Below, piece after piece: positions 4,248 through 5,996 of a stretch of 5,996 nucleotides of DNA; the stretch's first letter is position 1; each line of letters opens with the position of its first letter. The translations under genes were made by a program, and so were the position numbers. Location: assembly GCA_013331375.1 (NCBI GenBank), contig DUGO01000027.1, positions 1 through 5,996 of the forward strand, written 5' to 3'. This stretch comes from Candidatus Methanoperedentaceae archaeon (GTDB lineage: Archaea; Halobacteriota; Methanosarcinia; Methanosarcinales; Methanoperedenaceae). Under the pieces are notes generated by a model that did not search any database, had not been told where the DNA came from, and worked only from the letters and a program-made list of their open reading frames with translations.

Positions 4248-5996
4248 GCGAATGAGACCGTTCATGTGGCTACCAACAGGTTCGTTATACTCGATGACCC
4301 GCGAAATCCCGCAGGCGGCGCATGGAATGATTCTGATTTCAGGCGGCCCTGGCAGAGCGACTACTCGGGCTGGGATTACTTTACAATTTTTAACAAGAGC
4401 ACGAACATAAATGCTACAGCAATATATATGTTTGAAAATGGAACTCCAGCGTCTGGAATAATCATAAACTTCACCCTTTGGTGGCCCAATGGAACATTAA
4501 GAGCCACAACCACAAATCGTACAGATGCCAATGGTCTTGCAAATACGAGCTTTGACTTGAATCGTGCCAATTATTATGGGCGGTGGAGGATAGGCGCGAG
4601 TAATGGCAGTACTGGAGATAATACTACTTTTATTTATAACTGGTGGGGATGCTCTTATTCAACTAATCCATGCAGCGTTAGTCACAGTAGCCGCCCACCA
4701 ACTGCGCCCGGCAGTGCGTCTGCAAATTCGCCATATGCGACGGGCCGTGATACAACAGTAGTTCGAACGACAGAGCACTATGATGGTGCCAGCGGTGTCG
4801 CTGTCAATTGTACGTTCTGCCATCAGTCATACGACGGCAGACCTGGCGGTGCAGGGGCTAACTGGCGGAATAACACTAACTATACTTCGGATGTACATCG
4901 TAATATCTCATGTGACAATGCAAACTGCCATGGACCTCTGACCGCCTCTGTTACTACAAACACCCATCGTGCAAACATCAACATATCCTCATGCTACAAC
5001 TCAGCATGCCACGGTAACATGAGTGCCTGGGACAGGATTGATATCTCGAACAAATCAACGCTGAACAGCACTAATAGAAATACCGCACTCTCGCTCTACT
5101 CCATCAATAGCACATCAGTTAACGCCACCTTCCACACCCCGGACAGCGCAGTACCCTGCATCATCTGCCACGGACCCATGCACAACATCACAAAACCCAA
5201 TGATAATGAGAGGTTTACGAGAGATCCTTTTACCGAATCCGAGAACTGCCTGGCATGCCACAAATCCTACGCCAAGCATGATGCAGCACTGAACTGCACG
5301 GTCTGCCACAGCGAGGACGTGCACGTGATACAGGTATTTGCGCAGAACGCCACCTTCGTTACATATAATAAGAGCAATCCAAACCCGGCAAGAGGCAACT
5401 GTACGACCTGCCACCAGAATGCCTCGTTCCTCGGCGTACTGCGAACCCAGGCAAAGGCAGACCCGTATTCAGGCAATGCCCCCCAGGTGCCTCGCATCAA
5501 CCACAGCCAGAATATCTGGAACGGCGCGCTCTGGAACAGGACAGGACCTGCGTTCTGGACAAACACCAGCGAGCTCAGCAAGTGTAATTATTGCCATGGA
5601 GATACCAAGCATAACACATCTGCGCTCGGCAAGCCGGATAAGTTCGATGGCAACAACACGGTTAGAAACTTTAGTACATGGTGCGGCACATGCCACTACC
5701 AGTTCAACCCGTTCTACAGGAACATGACCACGAACATCACGCCTGTGCCGCCTGAAATATCGAGCAATGCCACGTACGGCAACTACCCTTCAGGCGCAAG
5801 GGACGGGACATCCTACTATAACCATTCCCTTAGCGGGAATTACACTGATGCCAGGTGCACTGACTGCCACAAGGGCGCAAGCATATCGAATGTGACAGTA
5901 TTCCTGCATGATGTGAGGAGCGGAGGCGGCGGACCCGATTGCATAAGCTGCCATGATGTTGGGCAGTCTAACGCCAAGATAAACAACTCTGCAATG
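4143..5996 (+). CDS. Secreted multiheme c-type cytochrome with Ig-like N-terminal domain (3' end outside window)
   Basis: The frame stays open for 618 codons to the window edge. Residues 1-35 are a signal peptide (basic n-region, core IVAILLIVLPLLL, cleavage after ASA). Residues ~90-153 form an Ig-like beta domain (FENGTPASGIIINF, TDANGLA, GRWRIGAS). C170 and C177 are an isolated pair followed by H181. Covalent heme sites follow, first Cys at residues 223 (CTFCH), 257 (CDNANCH), 284 (CYNSACH), 339 (CIICH), 369 (CLACH), 385 (CTVCH), 420 (CTTCH), 481 (CNYCH), 514 (CGTCH), 572 (CTDCH) and 600 (CISCH). Nine are CX2CH and two CX4CH. One non-motif His precedes each motif, suggesting bis-His hemes. 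About 40 N-X-S/T sequons suggest heavy glycosylation of an extracellular protein. The likely role is electron transfer at the cell surface, perhaps to extracellular acceptors or partners. ResB/CcsA upstream could mature it. The start could be 4116. Confidence 0.95.
   Translation, partial: MTGEKRICCVAKANMWIVAILLIVLPLLLSSTASAANETVHVATNRFVILDDPRNPAGGAWNDSDFRRPWQSDYSGWDYFTIFNKSTNINATAIYMFENGTPASGIIINFTLWWPNGTLRATTTNRTDANGLANTSFDLNRANYYGRWRIGASNGSTGDNTTFIYNWWGCSYSTNPCSVSHSSRPPTAPGSASANSPYATGRDTTVVRTTEHYDGASGVAVNCTFCHQSYDGRPGGAGANWRNNTNYTSDVHRNISCDNANCHGPLTASVTTNTHRANINISSCYNSACHGNMSAWDRIDISNKSTLNSTNRNTALSLYSINSTSVNATFHTPDSAVPCIICHGPMHNITKPNDNERFTRDPFTESENCLACHKSYAKHDAALNCTVCHSEDVHVIQVFAQNATFVTYNKSNPNPARGNCTTCHQNASFLGVLRTQAKADPYSGNAPQVPRINHSQNIWNGALWNRTGPAFWTNTSELSKCNYCHGDTKHNTSALGKPDKFDGNNTVRNFSTWCGTCHYQFNPFYRNMTTNITPVPPEISSNATYGNYPSGARDGTSYYNHSLSGNYTDARCTDCHKGASISNVTVFLHDVRSGGGGPDCISCHDVGQSNAKINNSAM
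4410..4601 (+). other. Ig-like / macroglobulin MG2-like domain in the cytochrome N-terminus
   Basis: The pattern hydrophobic strand, NG-P-XSG turn, strand IIINFTLW, NGT hairpin, TDANGLA turn, strand and GRWRIGAS end strand is typical of Big/MG2-type beta sandwiches found in surface proteins. It has no heme motif and six N-X-S/T sequons. Family assignment is by pattern only. Confidence 0.5.

Noticed and set aside
5338..5727. 129-codon plus-strand frame within the cytochrome gene.
   Set aside because: Out-of-frame shadow; the main frame carries CX2CH motifs through the same stretch.

Overview
The window looks like a chromosomal segment of an anaerobic archaeon that uses multiheme c-type cytochromes, possibly a Methanosarcinia/ANME-type or Methanoperedens-like lineage. 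The lineage is inferred, not proven. Evidence for Archaea: AT-rich TATA-type boxes (not -35/-10 pairs) lie about 20-30 nt before several starts; ATA (Ile) and AGG/AGA (Arg) codons are heavily used; the large secreted protein is saturated with N-X-S/T sequons, as in archaeal surface glycoproteins; and an archaeal-style MNT/HEPN gene pair is present. One gene, an RsmB with a NusB domain, looks bacterial in architecture. A bacterial host with system II cytochrome maturation (for example Nitrospirota) is the main alternative.

Layout. Positions 1-1385 (+) hold the 3' end of resB and a complete ccsA, overlapping by 14 nt. Together they encode the membrane heme-delivery and ligation machinery of system II cytochrome c maturation. 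Positions 1370-2746 (-) hold a NusB-domain rRNA m5C methyltransferase (RsmB/Sun family), convergent with ccsA and overlapping its end by 16 nt. Positions 2747-3032 are a regulatory gap with the rsmB TATA box, a strong bulged hairpin (2849-2873), a weakly supported small ORF (2900-3016), and TATA-like boxes for the next operon. Positions 3033-3979 (+) are a two-gene MNT nucleotidyltransferase/HEPN module joined by an ATGA overlap. Positions 3980-4142 are a short gap with a 6-bp palindrome and a TATA-like box. From about 4143 to the window end (+) runs a large open frame without a stop in the window: a secreted multiheme cytochrome c with a signal peptide, an Ig-like N-terminal domain and 11 heme sites so far (nine CX2CH, two CX4CH).

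How the parts relate. ResB and CcsA would attach heme to exported apocytochromes, and the cytochrome at the right end is an obvious client, although the two lie in separate transcription units. The MNT/HEPN pair is a probable toxin-antitoxin-like or defence module; its HEPN protein has Tyr in place of the catalytic His of the RX4HXY motif. The most interesting material is the cytochrome: from about residue 210 onward, 11 non-motif histidines alternate one-for-one with the 11 heme motifs, no cysteine lies outside a motif, and about 40 N-glycosylation sequons are threaded through the chain, three of them overlapping the first heme cysteine.
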